DNA of 64,000 nucleotides from Methyloterricola oryzae. GTDB taxonomy: Bacteria > Pseudomonadota > Gammaproteobacteria > Methylococcales > Methylococcaceae. The translations under genes were made by a program, and so were the position numbers. This document shows positions 38,706-47,253 of the stretch, piece after piece. The stretch's first letter is position 1. Each line of letters starts with the position of its first letter. The stretch is taken from NCBI RefSeq assembly GCF_000934725.1, contig NZ_JYNS01000013.1:58919-122918 (forward strand), in the 5' to 3' direction. The notes beneath the pieces are model-generated. The model was not told the origin of the DNA and did not search any database. It worked only from the letters and a program-made list of their open reading frames with translations.

Positions 38706-38750
38706 GGCAAGCTCTGCCTTTACCCCCGGAGGGGCTGACGCGCCTCAGCC

Positions 38751-39581
38751 TCAGGCGGTCAGTCTTTCCTTGCGGCGTCCGAATACCCCCATGCCAGCCA
38801 GGGCGCTGCCTAGCAGCCAAACAGCCGCAGGCACCGGCACGGTGGTGACGGAACCGACGTTATTGAAGCTGATGCTCCAAGAGCTCTTCCGATTGGAGGC
38901 GATCTCTTGCAGGCACCGATCCCAGATGGACGTGCTGTGCGTCTTGCCACCGAAGGTGGTGTTGCCCATCAGGTAGAACCACACGCTTTCGTTGGATGTC
39001 ATGAGCTGGCTGGCCCAACCCCAATCGTCGCTGGCGTCGGTGGTAAAGCCGAGGCCGATCGGGCTGAGGTCCGCGCCCAGGTCGATCAGGTCCGCCCGAT
39101 AGAGCTGCCCGGTCGTGGTTGTGACATTCGTGCTCTGGAAGCCGGAAGCGGTGCTTCCGTCATAGGTGATTGATCCTGATCCACTGTAGCCCGGGATCTT
39201 GCCTTTGATGCTCACATAACTGCCGTTCGAACTAAAGACAGGCAATCCGAGAGCGCTGGTAAAGTTCGCCCTGAAGTCGAACGTTCCGTTGGTAACATTC
39301 CAGCCCGTGCTGGAATTTTCGTTAAAGGTGAACGTCGAACCGGATTTCGTGCCAGTCAGCCGGTAACCGCCCGAAACCTTGGAGAAGGTGAGGTTGGCGC
39401 CGGTGAAGAAGTTGGGCGCTCCGGCATCCGGGACGTTGCCGGAGATGCCACCCAACAATGGGAAGTCGCCGGCTCCAAGTCCCGCCGGCGGTGCATAAGC
39501 CATGGCGTCTTGCGCCACGGCCCCTGCCGCTAGCAGCGGGACCAGTGTGAGCCACTTGGTGGCCCTCTTGTTCGCTGTCAT
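38751..39581 (-). CDS. Exported VPxPA-CTERM protein, unknown function
   Basis: The 276-residue protein starts at the ATG at 39581 (MTANKRATKWLTLVPLLAAGAVAQDAMAYAPP, signal peptide). It has a beta-rich Ser/Thr/Asn/Gly body (SKVSGGYRLTGTKSGSTFTFNENSSTGWNVTNGTFDFRANF) and ends in VPVPAAVWLLGSALAGMGVFGRRKERLTA, a VPLPA-CTERM signal. It has neither the shared [10 protein letters not shown] module nor a clear GEMM-like leader. The body is cut by no stop and appears intact. Its terminator is strong, so it is probably monocistronic. Function is unknown; surface location is inferred from the sorting signal. Confidence 0.82.
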   Translation of the reverse strand: MTANKRATKWLTLVPLLAAGAVAQDAMAYAPPAGLGAGDFPLLGGISGNVPDAGAPNFFTGANLTFSKVSGGYRLTGTKSGSTFTFNENSSTGWNVTNGTFDFRANFTSALGLPVFSSNGSYVSIKGKIPGYSGSGSITYDGSTASGFQSTNVTTTTGQLYRADLIDLGADLSPIGLGFTTDASDDWGWASQLMTSNESVWFYLMGNTTFGGKTHSTSIWDRCLQEIASNRKSSWSISFNNVGSVTTVPVPAAVWLLGSALAGMGVFGRRKERLTA

Positions 39582-39759
39582 TGGAAAGGTTCTCCTATAC
39601 TTTTTGTGCATTTGAGTGGCGCCGGGGCGGATTACTTGTACCAGGCCATGGTGAAGATGATCTGGTTCAAGGCGTGGCAAGGCCGCCGCCCCGTTTTTTT
39701 TTCTGATGGCTGCCTGTCCTTAGCGCATGAAGTGCAGGTGGCTCCCTCCCAAAGCCCGC

Positions 39760-40922
39760 CTACCCTCCGGTTTGCCGCACATCCTTCCAGCAAACCCACG
39801 CCCGAACTCTCCGGGGTGCCCACCATACAGAAACGGCGTAGCCAGGGGTTGAACGGTCCTGGCCACAAATTGAAACGCAAGATTGATGCCTTCTAGTTAA
39901 AACAATGGGTTGGATCAATATGGCTTCAGGGAGTTGCGGGAAATGCCGTATCTGTGCGGGAAATCTCTGGAACCCCAGAGGAAACTGCCTTATCCCCCCG
40001 CCCTCTGGTTCAGGGGTTGCGACGTTCTTTCGCGCCAGTCCAGCGCCACATGACTTTCGCGCCGGAAGCTGTGTTCTGATGCGGCTGAGGAGTCCGAGTC
40101 CGGTCACGCCGCTGACGAAGAGCCAGGCGGCCGCGGGGAGGGGCACCGGGGCGGCGGCGAGGGTCAGTTGGAAGTTCTTGGTATGACCGCCATAGCCAAT
40201 TCGATGGGTCACCGAATTGCCGTTGATGTCGTTGTAGTTGACGAAGGGCAGGTCTACCAAGGTAGCGTCGGTGTTATAGACATTGCTGGCATTTCCGCCG
40301 ATCCAAAGCGACCAGTCTCCCGCGCTCAGGTGATAGGTGTTGGACGCGGCGTTGCCGTTTCCGACATCGACATGGGCGCAATAGCTCATGCCCATGTGGT
40401 TGCCCTATTGGCAAAATTATGGGTCAGAGGATTCTGTCCCGCGGTGCTGATGCCCTGGTACAGGGTGAAGCCGGGCTTGAGGTCGTTGCCCAATGCGCTG
40501 CCTTCTTCGTTGGGGCCTTCGAGATTGGCCACCGGCCCGTTGCTCAAGGTAATCGTGATATCGGTGGCCTGGATGAGGGTAAAGCGCAGGTGCTGGGTGG
40601 TGTGGTTCCAGCCCTGGCCGATTCCAACCCCACTCCAACTGAACTGCTCGACACCATAGAGCGAATGCCCGGAGAGCATCGGGTTCCGGAGTCCGTAGGC
40701 GCTGCCCAGCACCGACCAGGTCTCGCCGGGGGCGAGGCCGTCCACCCAGCGCTGGTATTCCGCGCCGTAATAGGTCCCGGTCGGGAAGTAAGTTCCAGTT
40801 TTGCTGTTGTAAATAACGATTTCAGACCCGAAGGCGCCGGCGTCCGGGGTGTGGGTATAGGCGGAAGCGGCTTGTGCGGTGGCTAAGGCCAGGGTGGCCA
40901 GAGCAAGATGCGGTTGTCTCAT
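39760..40922 (-). pseudogene. Frameshifted member of the [16 protein letters not shown] family with VPLPA-CTERM
   Basis: Frame 1 starts at 40922 (MRQPHLALATLALATAQAASAYTHTPDAGAFGSEIV...) and ends ...LTHNFANRATTWA-stop at 40386. Frame 2 begins there (GMSYCAHVDVGNGNAASNTYHLSAGDWSLWIGGNASNVYN...) and reaches APVPLPAAAWLFVSGVTGLGLLSR. Joined they give the family pattern (GWNHTTQHLRFTLIQATDITITLSNGP...LGNDLKPGFTLYQG). One missing G in the run near 40393 would restore the frame. After the sorting signal the frame runs on for about 80 residues without a natural stop, suggesting more decay. It could also be a sequencing error. The leader carries element B, so its promoter side is preserved. Confidence 0.8.
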
Positions 40923-41007
40923 GGTGAACTGACTCCTGAGGTGGTTGCTTTCTGTTGGTTAAGCGGCTGGGGACGCTGTCCGGTTCCCGCTCCCGCCGCT
41001 TCCGCAA

Positions 41008-41077
41008 GGAGGCAGCCCAGCCGTCTCCATCCCGGGAGACACGCAGATTTTCGGCCCCGCCTTGCGGCGGGTGTGGC
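41008..41077 (-). promoter_or_regulatory. GEMM-like riboswitch element B
   Basis: It has the same layout as element A: GCCACACC, hairpin CCGCC-GCAA-GGCGG (GNRA loop), GGCCGAAAATC joint, hairpin GTCTCC/GGAGAC, then GGCTGGGCTGCC. It ends 85 nt before the start codon at 40922. The second hairpin sequence differs from A, C and D but keeps pairing, which is covariation. Confidence 0.6.
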
Positions 41078-41203
41078 GCGCTTAAATGGACGCAGGTCTT
41101 GCGCCACCCCAAAAAAACTACGGGATACGGAGATATCTACCTTTTGAGTGATCTGGCTGGCGCAGCATTTGCCTCAGTTCGAGGCAAATGCCTGATATGT
41201 ATG

Positions 41204-44095
41204 TCAGTGCGACTGCTGGCGCAGCAGCGACTCGGCGTTGCGGAGATTTTGCTGGGCGGCGGGGTTGCTCGGGTCGAGGGCCGCGGCGCGGCGGAAGTAA
41301 TCCAGTGCCTCCGGCAAGCGTTCCAGATTGGCGAGAGCCACCGCCAGGGTGTTGAGGGTTTCGGCTTCGTCGGGCTTGGTCTGCAAGGCCTTCTGCAAAT
41401 GGGGAATTGCGGAATCCAGCCGGCGGCTGCGCACCAGGGCCAGTCCCAGCTTCTGATTGGCGACGGCATCTTCGGCATCCAGTACCAGGGCGCGCTGCAG
41501 GTAGCGGATGGCCTCGGCGTCCCGCTGCTGGCGGGTGAGGAGGTCGCCCATCATGCGCAGGGCCTTCAGGTTTTGGGGATTGGCGTCCAGCACCGCCTGC
41601 AGTTTGCGCCGCGTGCCCTCGGGATCTCGTTCCCCATCGTTGGGTTCGATGAGTTCCAGCATGTTGGCCGCAGCCATGTCCCCCAGGTTATCTCGTCGCG
41701 CCGACTCGGCCGCTTGCAGGCTCTGCGGCGGCGGGGCAGGACCTTCAAGGGCGAGTTGCAGCGGCGAGAGGTGCCGGCCGATCGCCGGTGCCAGACGCAC
41801 CGCCCGCAGATCGGTTTCCTCGAAGTCGTTGATGGAGTACGCCAGTTTGGGGCGGTCATCGGTAAATTCGACAGCGCCTTCTAGATTGGCCAGGGCCTGC
41901 AGTTCATCGCCGGTAGCGAGGAAGCCCGCCAGGAAAACCGGGAAGCGGTCTTGCGCGAATCCCGGGCCGCCCCAATGGGAATAGGCCAGGTCGCTGCGAA
42001 TATCCGCTTGCGCCAGCCGTTGCGTGAAGGCGGGTTCCGAAATTCCCCGGCTCGCGCCATTGAAGCCCATCAGCAACAGCTCGTTGCCGTTGTACCAGAG
42101 CTTCGCCTGCGGAAATTCGGCGAGGAAGGTCTTGATGATGCTGGCGAATTCCGCCTCGCGCAGGAACTCGATGGGCACAAACTGCACGATCATGCCGCCT
42201 GGACGCAGGCGCTCCCTAGCCTCGTGGTAGAACTCGCGGGTGTAGAAGACATCGACGCCGGGACGGTACAACTGGCCCACTTCCACGGAGAGCAGATCGT
42301 ACTGATGCTTCGTGTGCTTCACGTACCCGCGGCCGTCCTCGGCCAGCAGGCGGACGCGACCGTCGTTCATCCAGCCCGATTCGAAGTTGCGGCGAGCGAA
42401 ATCGAACAGCTTGGGCTCGATGTCCACCACATCCAGCGTCTGGATGGGGTACTGCAGAAAACGGCTGGCCGTCTGGCCCACGCCCAACCCGATGACCAGC
42501 ACGTCCTTGGCCTCGGGGTAATGGAACATGGGCACGTGGGCCACCATGACCTGATGGTTCTTCTTGGAAGTGCCCTGCCAGAGCTGGCTCACCAGCATGA
42601 TCTTGGCATCGCCGCGCTGGATGACGGCAAGGGTTGAATTGTGCCCCTCCTCGAAATCCACCAGTGCATCCGGGCCGGCGATGTAGTCGTTGGGGATGCG
42701 CGCCGGCGACACGGAGGGCATGAGCAGCCAGAGTCCGGCGCAGGCTGTCACGAATGCTGCCGACGCGATGGGCCGAGGCGCGGCTGGACGGGCCTTGATG
42801 CGTGCAGGCGGCTTGAGGGCGAAGCTCGCGCCCATCGCGAGCAGGGCGGCGGTTAGTGCGGCGCCGGTGCTGGCATAGAGGCTGGCGTCCAGTCCGTATT
42901 CGGGCAGGAGGACAAAACCGGTGACCAGCGAACCCGCGACGCAGCCCAGGATGTTGAGGGCGGTCATGCGTCCCACCAGGCTACCGGCGTGCTCGGGGTC
43001 GTTGATGACGATGCGGTTGGCCAGCGGAAAGCTGGCCCCGGCGATCATGGCGGGCGGCAGCATGAGGACCATGTAGGGCAATACGCCGTATTGCTTCAAG
43101 TAAAGCCAGGCGATCACCGGCAGGTGCGTGAGCACCAGGGTCAGGGCCGCCGACCCGGCCTGGAGCGCCGCGAAACTTGCCAGGAGGCCGCGCCGATCCC
43201 GGGCGCGGTCGAACATAGGCGCCGCCAGCAGGCTGCCGGCCACGGTACCGGCCAGCACCACTGAGAGGGTGATGGTGTAGGTGTAAACGGTGTTGCGGAT
43301 GAAGTTGGTGAGAAAGCGCGCCCAGACCAACTCATTGGCCAGGGCGGCGGCGCCGATGAGGAAGAACAGGGCGCCGGTCAGGATGTGTTGGGATTGGGTT
43401 CCGGGGTGGCTGGAGCTATCGCTGGTCGGGTGCTTCGCGCTTCCTCCTTCCCCTTCACCCTTCAAGGGGGAAGGCTGGGATGGGGGTTCCAGTCCCAACC
43501 GAGCTGTCAGCCGATAAAACCCTATGGCAGCAAGCAAATTGACCGTTGCAGCCAACCAGGTGGCGGCATTCAGGCCGACCCAGGGCAACAGGCCGAAGCC
43601 GGTTGCCGCGCAGCCCAGGGTCGCGCCCAGGGTGTTGATACCGTAGATAGCGCCAATGTTGGCGGAAATGCGTGCCGGGTCCCGCACCAGTTGCCGGACA
43701 AACAAGGGCAGGGTGCCGCCCATCAGCAGGGTAGGCGGCAGTAGCACCAAGGCAATCAGGGAGGCGCGAAGCGCGGTCAAGCCAATCGAATCGAGCGGCC
43801 AGGTGTTGTAAAGGGTGCCGAAGGCTGATTCGGCCCAGCCAAACAACACCGGGTTGAGGAGGCCGTTGGCGGCCAGCAGGCCTTCCAGCGCGGCACACCA
43901 GTACAAGGGCCGCTGGGCCTGCCGCGCCATATGGCCGAAGGCGAAACTGCCGAGGCCCAGGCCGATGAAGAACACGGCCAGCACGGTGGCGAGCGCCAGG
44001 GAACTGGAGCCGAAGGCCAGCGCGGCGCGCTTGATCCAGACGATTTCGTAGACGAGGCCGGCGAAGCCGGACAGGAAGACCAACAGGTAGACCAC
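41204..44095 (-). CDS. Membrane protein: MFS-like segment fused to spermidine-synthase-like domain and TPRs
   Basis: The 963-residue protein opens with about 12 or more membrane helices in two blocks (MVYLLVFLSGFAGLVYEIVWIKRAALAFGSSSLALATVLAVFFIGLGLGSFAFG...). It then has a Rossmann methyltransferase-like domain (DVLVIGLGVGQTASRFLQYPIQTLDVVDIEPKLFDFARR...VRLLAEDGRGYVK) and ends in three or four TPRs (about residues 820-955). This is the fused MFS/spermidine synthase family. The aminopropyl-transfer Asp region reads YDLLSVEV, so true spermidine synthase activity is doubtful. An interspersed repeat has inserted in frame between the two membrane blocks. The gene sits inside the surface-protein island, and a link to it is inference. 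Confidence 0.82.
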   Translation of the reverse strand: MVYLLVFLSGFAGLVYEIVWIKRAALAFGSSSLALATVLAVFFIGLGLGSFAFGHMARQAQRPLYWCAALEGLLAANGLLNPVLFGWAESAFGTLYNTWPLDSIGLTALRASLIALVLLPPTLLMGGTLPLFVRQLVRDPARISANIGAIYGINTLGATLGCAATGFGLLPWVGLNAATWLAATVNLLAAIGFYRLTARLGLEPPSQPSPLKGEGEGGSAKHPTSDSSSHPGTQSQHILTGALFFLIGAAALANELVWARFLTNFIRNTVYTYTITLSVVLAGTVAGSLLAAPMFDRARDRRGLLASFAALQAGSAALTLVLTHLPVIAWLYLKQYGVLPYMVLMLPPAMIAGASFPLANRIVINDPEHAGSLVGRMTALNILGCVAGSLVTGFVLLPEYGLDASLYASTGAALTAALLAMGASFALKPPARIKARPAAPRPIASAAFVTACAGLWLLMPSVSPARIPNDYIAGPDALVDFEEGHNSTLAVIQRGDAKIMLVSQLWQGTSKKNHQVMVAHVPMFHYPEAKDVLVIGLGVGQTASRFLQYPIQTLDVVDIEPKLFDFARRNFESGWMNDGRVRLLAEDGRGYVKHTKHQYDLLSVEVGQLYRPGVDVFYTREFYHEARERLRPGGMIVQFVPIEFLREAEFASIIKTFLAEFPQAKLWYNGNELLLMGFNGASRGISEPAFTQRLAQADIRSDLAYSHWGGPGFAQDRFPVFLAGFLATGDELQALANLEGAVEFTDDRPKLAYSINDFEETDLRAVRLAPAIGRHLSPLQLALEGPAPPPQSLQAAESARRDNLGDMAAANMLELIEPNDGERDPEGTRRKLQAVLDANPQNLKALRMMGDLLTRQQRDAEAIRYLQRALVLDAEDAVANQKLGLALVRSRRLDSAIPHLQKALQTKPDEAETLNTLAVALANLERLPEALDYFRRAAALDPSNPAAQQNLRNAESLLRQQSH
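43446..43474 (-). repeat. In-frame interspersed repeat encoding PSPLKGEGEGG
   Basis: CCTTCCCCTT and AAGGGG-GAAGG form an imperfect hairpin inside the coding sequence. The encoded linker SQPSPLKGEGEGGSA is a familiar translation of a short palindromic repeat found in many proteobacterial genomes. It lies in the loop between membrane blocks and keeps the frame open. Confidence 0.65.
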
Positions 44096-44344
44096 GGCGG
44101 ATTCCTTGAAGCAGGCTCAGGGTTCGCGGCGGCACGGGCCGCACAGAGGGAGGGTTTCAGGTGTAATGCGCCTTCCGCTGCAGCCAATGCCGCGTGGCAC
44201 ATCGCTTCTCATAGCGGGCTTGGGGTCTAAAACCCGGCGGCATTATGCCACTCCCGCGGGATTGTGCGGTGCAAGTGCAGTCGCCTTCGTTTGCGAGCGG
44301 TCGCCACCCCGGCGTCGCGCCGGGGCTCACGAAGGTTGATGCCG

Positions 44345-45319
44345 TTATGGCGCGCAATAGCTGGGCGCATAGGTGACGGGCACGGCGCCGCTCATTTTGC
44401 CGCCGAAATCGGCCTTCACGCTGCAGGCGACCGCTGCACTGTCGGCCGCGAAGACCGCGCGCCAGGTGTTGTCGCGGCGAACCTGGATGTCCAGGGCGAT
44501 GGGCGTTCCGCTGGCCGCGTCAACGATAGTGATGCGGCGGGTTTCCCGAAGCTCACGGCGCTTGGAGGCCGAGAAGGCGGGAGAGAATTTCAGCCGTCCG
44601 GTGACGGTCAACAGGCCGCTGCGGGCCCGCCAGCGGGCGCGGTCGATGCTCAACTCGGGCAGCACGTCGCCGTCACGCACGCCCCAGGCGAAATAGTCCG
44701 TCGCATAGCTGGCGTTGGCCCCCTGAAATCCCTGGAAGTTGAAAAACCAGCTGTTGTCGGCAAGTGGCGCATAGGCGGCGTCGGACCAATAAAAGACGCC
44801 TATGCCCTTGAATTCGATGCCGCCGCTACTGACCCGGTTGCCATTGAGCAGGGTGCCCGGCGTGAAATTGGAGAAATCCACATAGTACAAATGGCCCATC
44901 TCACTGCCACGACAGCGGTAGCCGTGGGAGATGCCCAGTTCTTCGTCCTGCGTCAGGCAGGTCGGGTCGGGCTGCGGGATGTGCGGGAGGCGCCAGTCGC
45001 TGAACCCCCCGTAAGCCAGTTGATCGGCCCAGGCCATGGCGCCGTACCAGGTCATCTGGCCGGAGGCGGCCTTGAAGTCCTGCGGGGTGAGCGTTCTGCC
45101 GGCGACGCCGCCCTTGGCGTTGGCGGCGGCGACGATCTCGGCGATCCGGCTGGGGTTGGCGGCGAACTCGGCTTTGGCGTAATTGGCGCTTTGCAGCCAG
45201 GTGATGTTCTGGGCGTCGTCGTAGATCATGCCGTCGCCGCGGTCGTGCAGGGCGGCCTGGGCGGCGGATGCGGCGAAGGCGAGCACGAGCAGGGACGGCA
45301 GTCGCTTGTTGTTGTTCAT
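44345..45319 (-). CDS. Exported DUF1566 (Lcl-type) protein
   Basis: The 324-residue protein has a signal peptide (MNNNKRLPSLLVLAFAASAAQA) followed by LHDRGDGMIYDDAQNITWLQSANYAK... and GGFSDWRLPHIPQPDPTC, the DUF1566 pattern seen in many secreted, often PEP-CTERM proteins. A second domain (about residues 220-310, LTVTGRLKFSPAFSASKRRELRETRRITIVDAASGTPIALDIQVRRDNTWRAVF) follows. There is no C-terminal sorting signal, unlike neighbours. No GEMM-like leader is visible upstream. Surface or adhesion function is inferred from the domain. Confidence 0.8.
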   Translation of the reverse strand: MNNNKRLPSLLVLAFAASAAQAALHDRGDGMIYDDAQNITWLQSANYAKAEFAANPSRIAEIVAAANAKGGVAGRTLTPQDFKAASGQMTWYGAMAWADQLAYGGFSDWRLPHIPQPDPTCLTQDEELGISHGYRCRGSEMGHLYYVDFSNFTPGTLLNGNRVSSGGIEFKGIGVFYWSDAAYAPLADNSWFFNFQGFQGANASYATDYFAWGVRDGDVLPELSIDRARWRARSGLLTVTGRLKFSPAFSASKRRELRETRRITIVDAASGTPIALDIQVRRDNTWRAVFAADSAAVACSVKADFGGKMSGAVPVTYAPSYCAP

Positions 45320-45386
45320 GTTTGAAACTCCCGAAAGTTCGGCTTCATGGCGGCGCAGTGCCGGCTTGGCGTACTGCGGCCTTGGA

Positions 45387-45418
45387 CAAAAAACTGCCCG
45401 CGCACGGGGCGCGGGCAG
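45387..45418 (-). terminator. Intrinsic terminator after the 45461-46438 gene
   Basis: On the minus strand CTGCCCGCGC and GCGCGGGCAG pair perfectly over 10 bp with a 5-base loop, followed by TTTTTTG. It lies about 43 bp past the stop. Confidence 0.92.
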
Positions 45419-45460
45419 CGGGTCGACTCAGGGCTGCGGCCGTCCGTGGCCGCGGCGCGC

Positions 45461-46438
45461 TCAAGCCGAAGCTTTGTCCTTGCGGCGGCCGATGATGCCC
45501 ATGCCCGCCAGGGCGCTGCCGAACAGCCAGACGGCTGCCGGCACCGGCACGGTGGTGGTGCTGATGGTGAGGGCGTAGTTCTTGCCATGGCTGCCGTCGG
45601 CGTTGGCGACGTTGGCATAGTTGCCGCCGATCCACAGGCTGTAGTATCCGGGCTGCAGGATGCCGGGGCCGTCGGTCACGCTGTTCCAGGTGATGCTGCT
45701 GGCATTGGCCGTATTGGCGTCGTGGTCCAGATAGCTGACGTTGGTCCAGGGGTTCTGCTGATTATTGAACGTGTGGTTGCCGTCATTGACACCGGTGGTC
45801 GACGCGCCGCTGAAGATGGTGAAGGCGGGCTTGAGGTCGCCACCGAGAACGCCACTGCTTTCATTGGGGCCATGCTTGGTGGCATCCGCCGCCGCGTTGG
45901 ACAGGGTGATGGTTACCGGACTGGCCTGAGACAATGAGAACAGGATGTGGTTGGAGGTGTGGTTCCAGCCGATGCTGGTGCCGCTGCCGCCGGCGCAGGT
46001 GCCGGCCTGGCACCAGCTCAACTGGCCGACACCGTAGGCGGCATGGTCATAGACATAGCCGGTGGGTTCGCCGGTATTTGGGTCAAGGTGCAGCGAGCCC
46101 GGCATCATGGCGTCGTGCATGCCGTAGTTGGAGGCGGTGATGGTGCCAGTGGTGCCGTTCGGGGCCTGGTCGACATTGGTGAAGATGTGATGGTACTGCA
46201 CACCGTTGCCGACCTGGGTGCCGCTGGTGGCGGTATTCAGTCCCACGCGCTGCTTGTTGAAGTTGATCGCGTTGTCCGTGGCGCCGACGCCGTTGACATT
46301 GACCAGGTGGTTGTAGCCGGTGAGGGCATTGACGGTGTTGAGGTTGCCGCCGTAGTCGACGATCGTGGCCGCCTGTGCATTGATGCCGGCCACCAGGGCC
46401 GCGCCGCCCACAGCCAGCGCAATAGAAGTTTTTTTCAT
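45461..46438 (-). CDS. [16 protein letters not shown] surface protein with VPxPA-CTERM
   Basis: The 325-residue protein starts at the ATG at 46438 (MKKTSIALAVGGAALVAGINAQA, signal peptide); the frame upstream is leader RNA. Residues ~25-295 are the shared module: [103 protein letters not shown] and [32 protein letters not shown]. It ends VPVPAAVWLFGSALAGMGIIGRRKDKASA. The module has two conserved Cys (CQAGTC), many His and Trp, and a C-terminal part like the PPC/calcium-binding beta fold. The module has no family name I recognise. Leader element C precedes it. Confidence 0.85.
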   Translation of the reverse strand: MKKTSIALAVGGAALVAGINAQAATIVDYGGNLNTVNALTGYNHLVNVNGVGATDNAINFNKQRVGLNTATSGTQVGNGVQYHHIFTNVDQAPNGTTGTITASNYGMHDAMMPGSLHLDPNTGEPTGYVYDHAAYGVGQLSWCQAGTCAGGSGTSIGWNHTSNHILFSLSQASPVTITLSNAAADATKHGPNESSGVLGGDLKPAFTIFSGASTTGVNDGNHTFNNQQNPWTNVSYLDHDANTANASSITWNSVTDGPGILQPGYYSLWIGGNYANVANADGSHGKNYALTISTTTVPVPAAVWLFGSALAGMGIIGRRKDKASA

Positions 46439-46522
46439 CACGTATCTCCGTTCGCTAGTTGAATTATGCGTTGCTGGATGAACGGCCGGGGAACGTTCCG
46501 CGTCCCCGCTCCCGCCGTTCAT

Positions 46523-46593
46523 GGGAGGCAGCTCAGCCATCTTGAGTCCCTCAAGATCGTAGCTTTCCGGCCCCGCCTCGCAGCGGGTGTGGC
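46523..46593 (-). promoter_or_regulatory. GEMM-like riboswitch element C
   Basis: On the minus strand: GCCACACC, hairpin CCGC-TGCGA-GGCGG, GGCCGGAAAGCTACG joint, hairpin ATCTTGAG/CTCAAGAT, then GGCTGAGCTGCCTCCC. It ends 84 nt before the ATG at 46438. A CTCCC/GGGAG pairing just after the core could be part of the expression platform. Confidence 0.6.
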
Positions 46594-46904
46594 GAAATTG
46601 GGCTGGCGTCCCTGCCCGGCCCCCGTCCGTGAGGGCCGAAAAATCAAGCCGGAATTGGTTTGCCGAGGCTATTGCCCGGCGGTCGTCCCTGTTCCAGCGT
46701 CTAATAAGAGACACACTGACTCAGCACGTTGTGTGCCAATAATATGTGATTGATATATAGTGAATTAAATTGCTTTTACGCGGATAAAGTGCGGGAAATG
46801 ACCCAGGTGACTCGGCTTATGCCATACGAGCTGAGCGCTTGCTTGGTGGGCGTTGATTCTGTGGGGTTCTTTCAGGCGGTATCCACCGCCAAAGGAAAGC
46901 GTGT

Positions 46905-47007
46905 TCTCTCGTTCCCACGCTCTGCGTGGGAACGCTGCTTTGGCGCTCTGCGCCGGGGGTGGACGCGGAGCGTCCGGGGATGGGCTCCGACGCGGAGCAT
47001 GGGAGCC
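46905..47007. repeat. GTTCCCACGC-type interspersed repeat, copy 1
   Basis: It contains the palindrome GTTCCCACGC-TCT-GCGTGGGAAC followed by GCTTTGGCGCTCTGCGCC and hairpin-forming GGACGCGGAGCGTCC. Copy 2 lies about 60 bp downstream. The spurious small frames here come from the repeat. Confidence 0.8.
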
Positions 47008-47070
47008 AGGGCAGGGTTGGTTCTCGTGGCCGCGCTCTGAATGGGAAAAGTGGCTTGGCGTTTCGCATTC

Positions 47071-47176
47071 TCTCGTTCCCATGCTCTGCGTGGGAACGCT
47101 GCTTTGGCGCTCTGCGCCTGGGGTTGATGCAGAGCGTACGGGGATGGGCTCCCACGCGGAGCCTGGGGCCCCCGGA
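47071..47176. repeat. GTTCCCACGC-type interspersed repeat, copy 2
   Basis: It has the same organisation as copy 1 (TCTCGTTCCCATGCTCTGCG, GGGAACGCTGCTTTGGCGCT, GGGGATGGGCTCC) with scattered differences, including one base in the palindrome. The pair fills most of the 46.6-47.18 kb gap, in which no gene is seen. Confidence 0.8.
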
Positions 47177-47183
47177 AATGGGC

Positions 47184-47217
47184 AAAAAAATCCCGGAACC
47201 GTCGCCGGTCCCGGGTT
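47184..47217 (-). terminator. Intrinsic terminator after the 47254-49296 gene
   Basis: On the minus strand CCCGGGACCG and CGGTTCCGGG pair over 10 bp with one G-T pair and loop GCGA, followed by A and seven T. It begins 37 bp past the stop. Confidence 0.92.
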
Positions 47218-47253
47218 GTTCAGAGTCACGAAGTTAACGCAGGTGGGAAGGGA

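Noticed and set aside
39632..39880. 82-codon minus-strand frame (…GLWEGATCTSCAKDRQPSEKK…) and a possible riboswitch in the same stretch
   Set aside because: It looks like translation of a conserved dispersed DNA stretch rather than a protein gene. The GGCAAACC start is suggestive of a GEMM fold, but the rest does not pair convincingly. No second copy is in the window.
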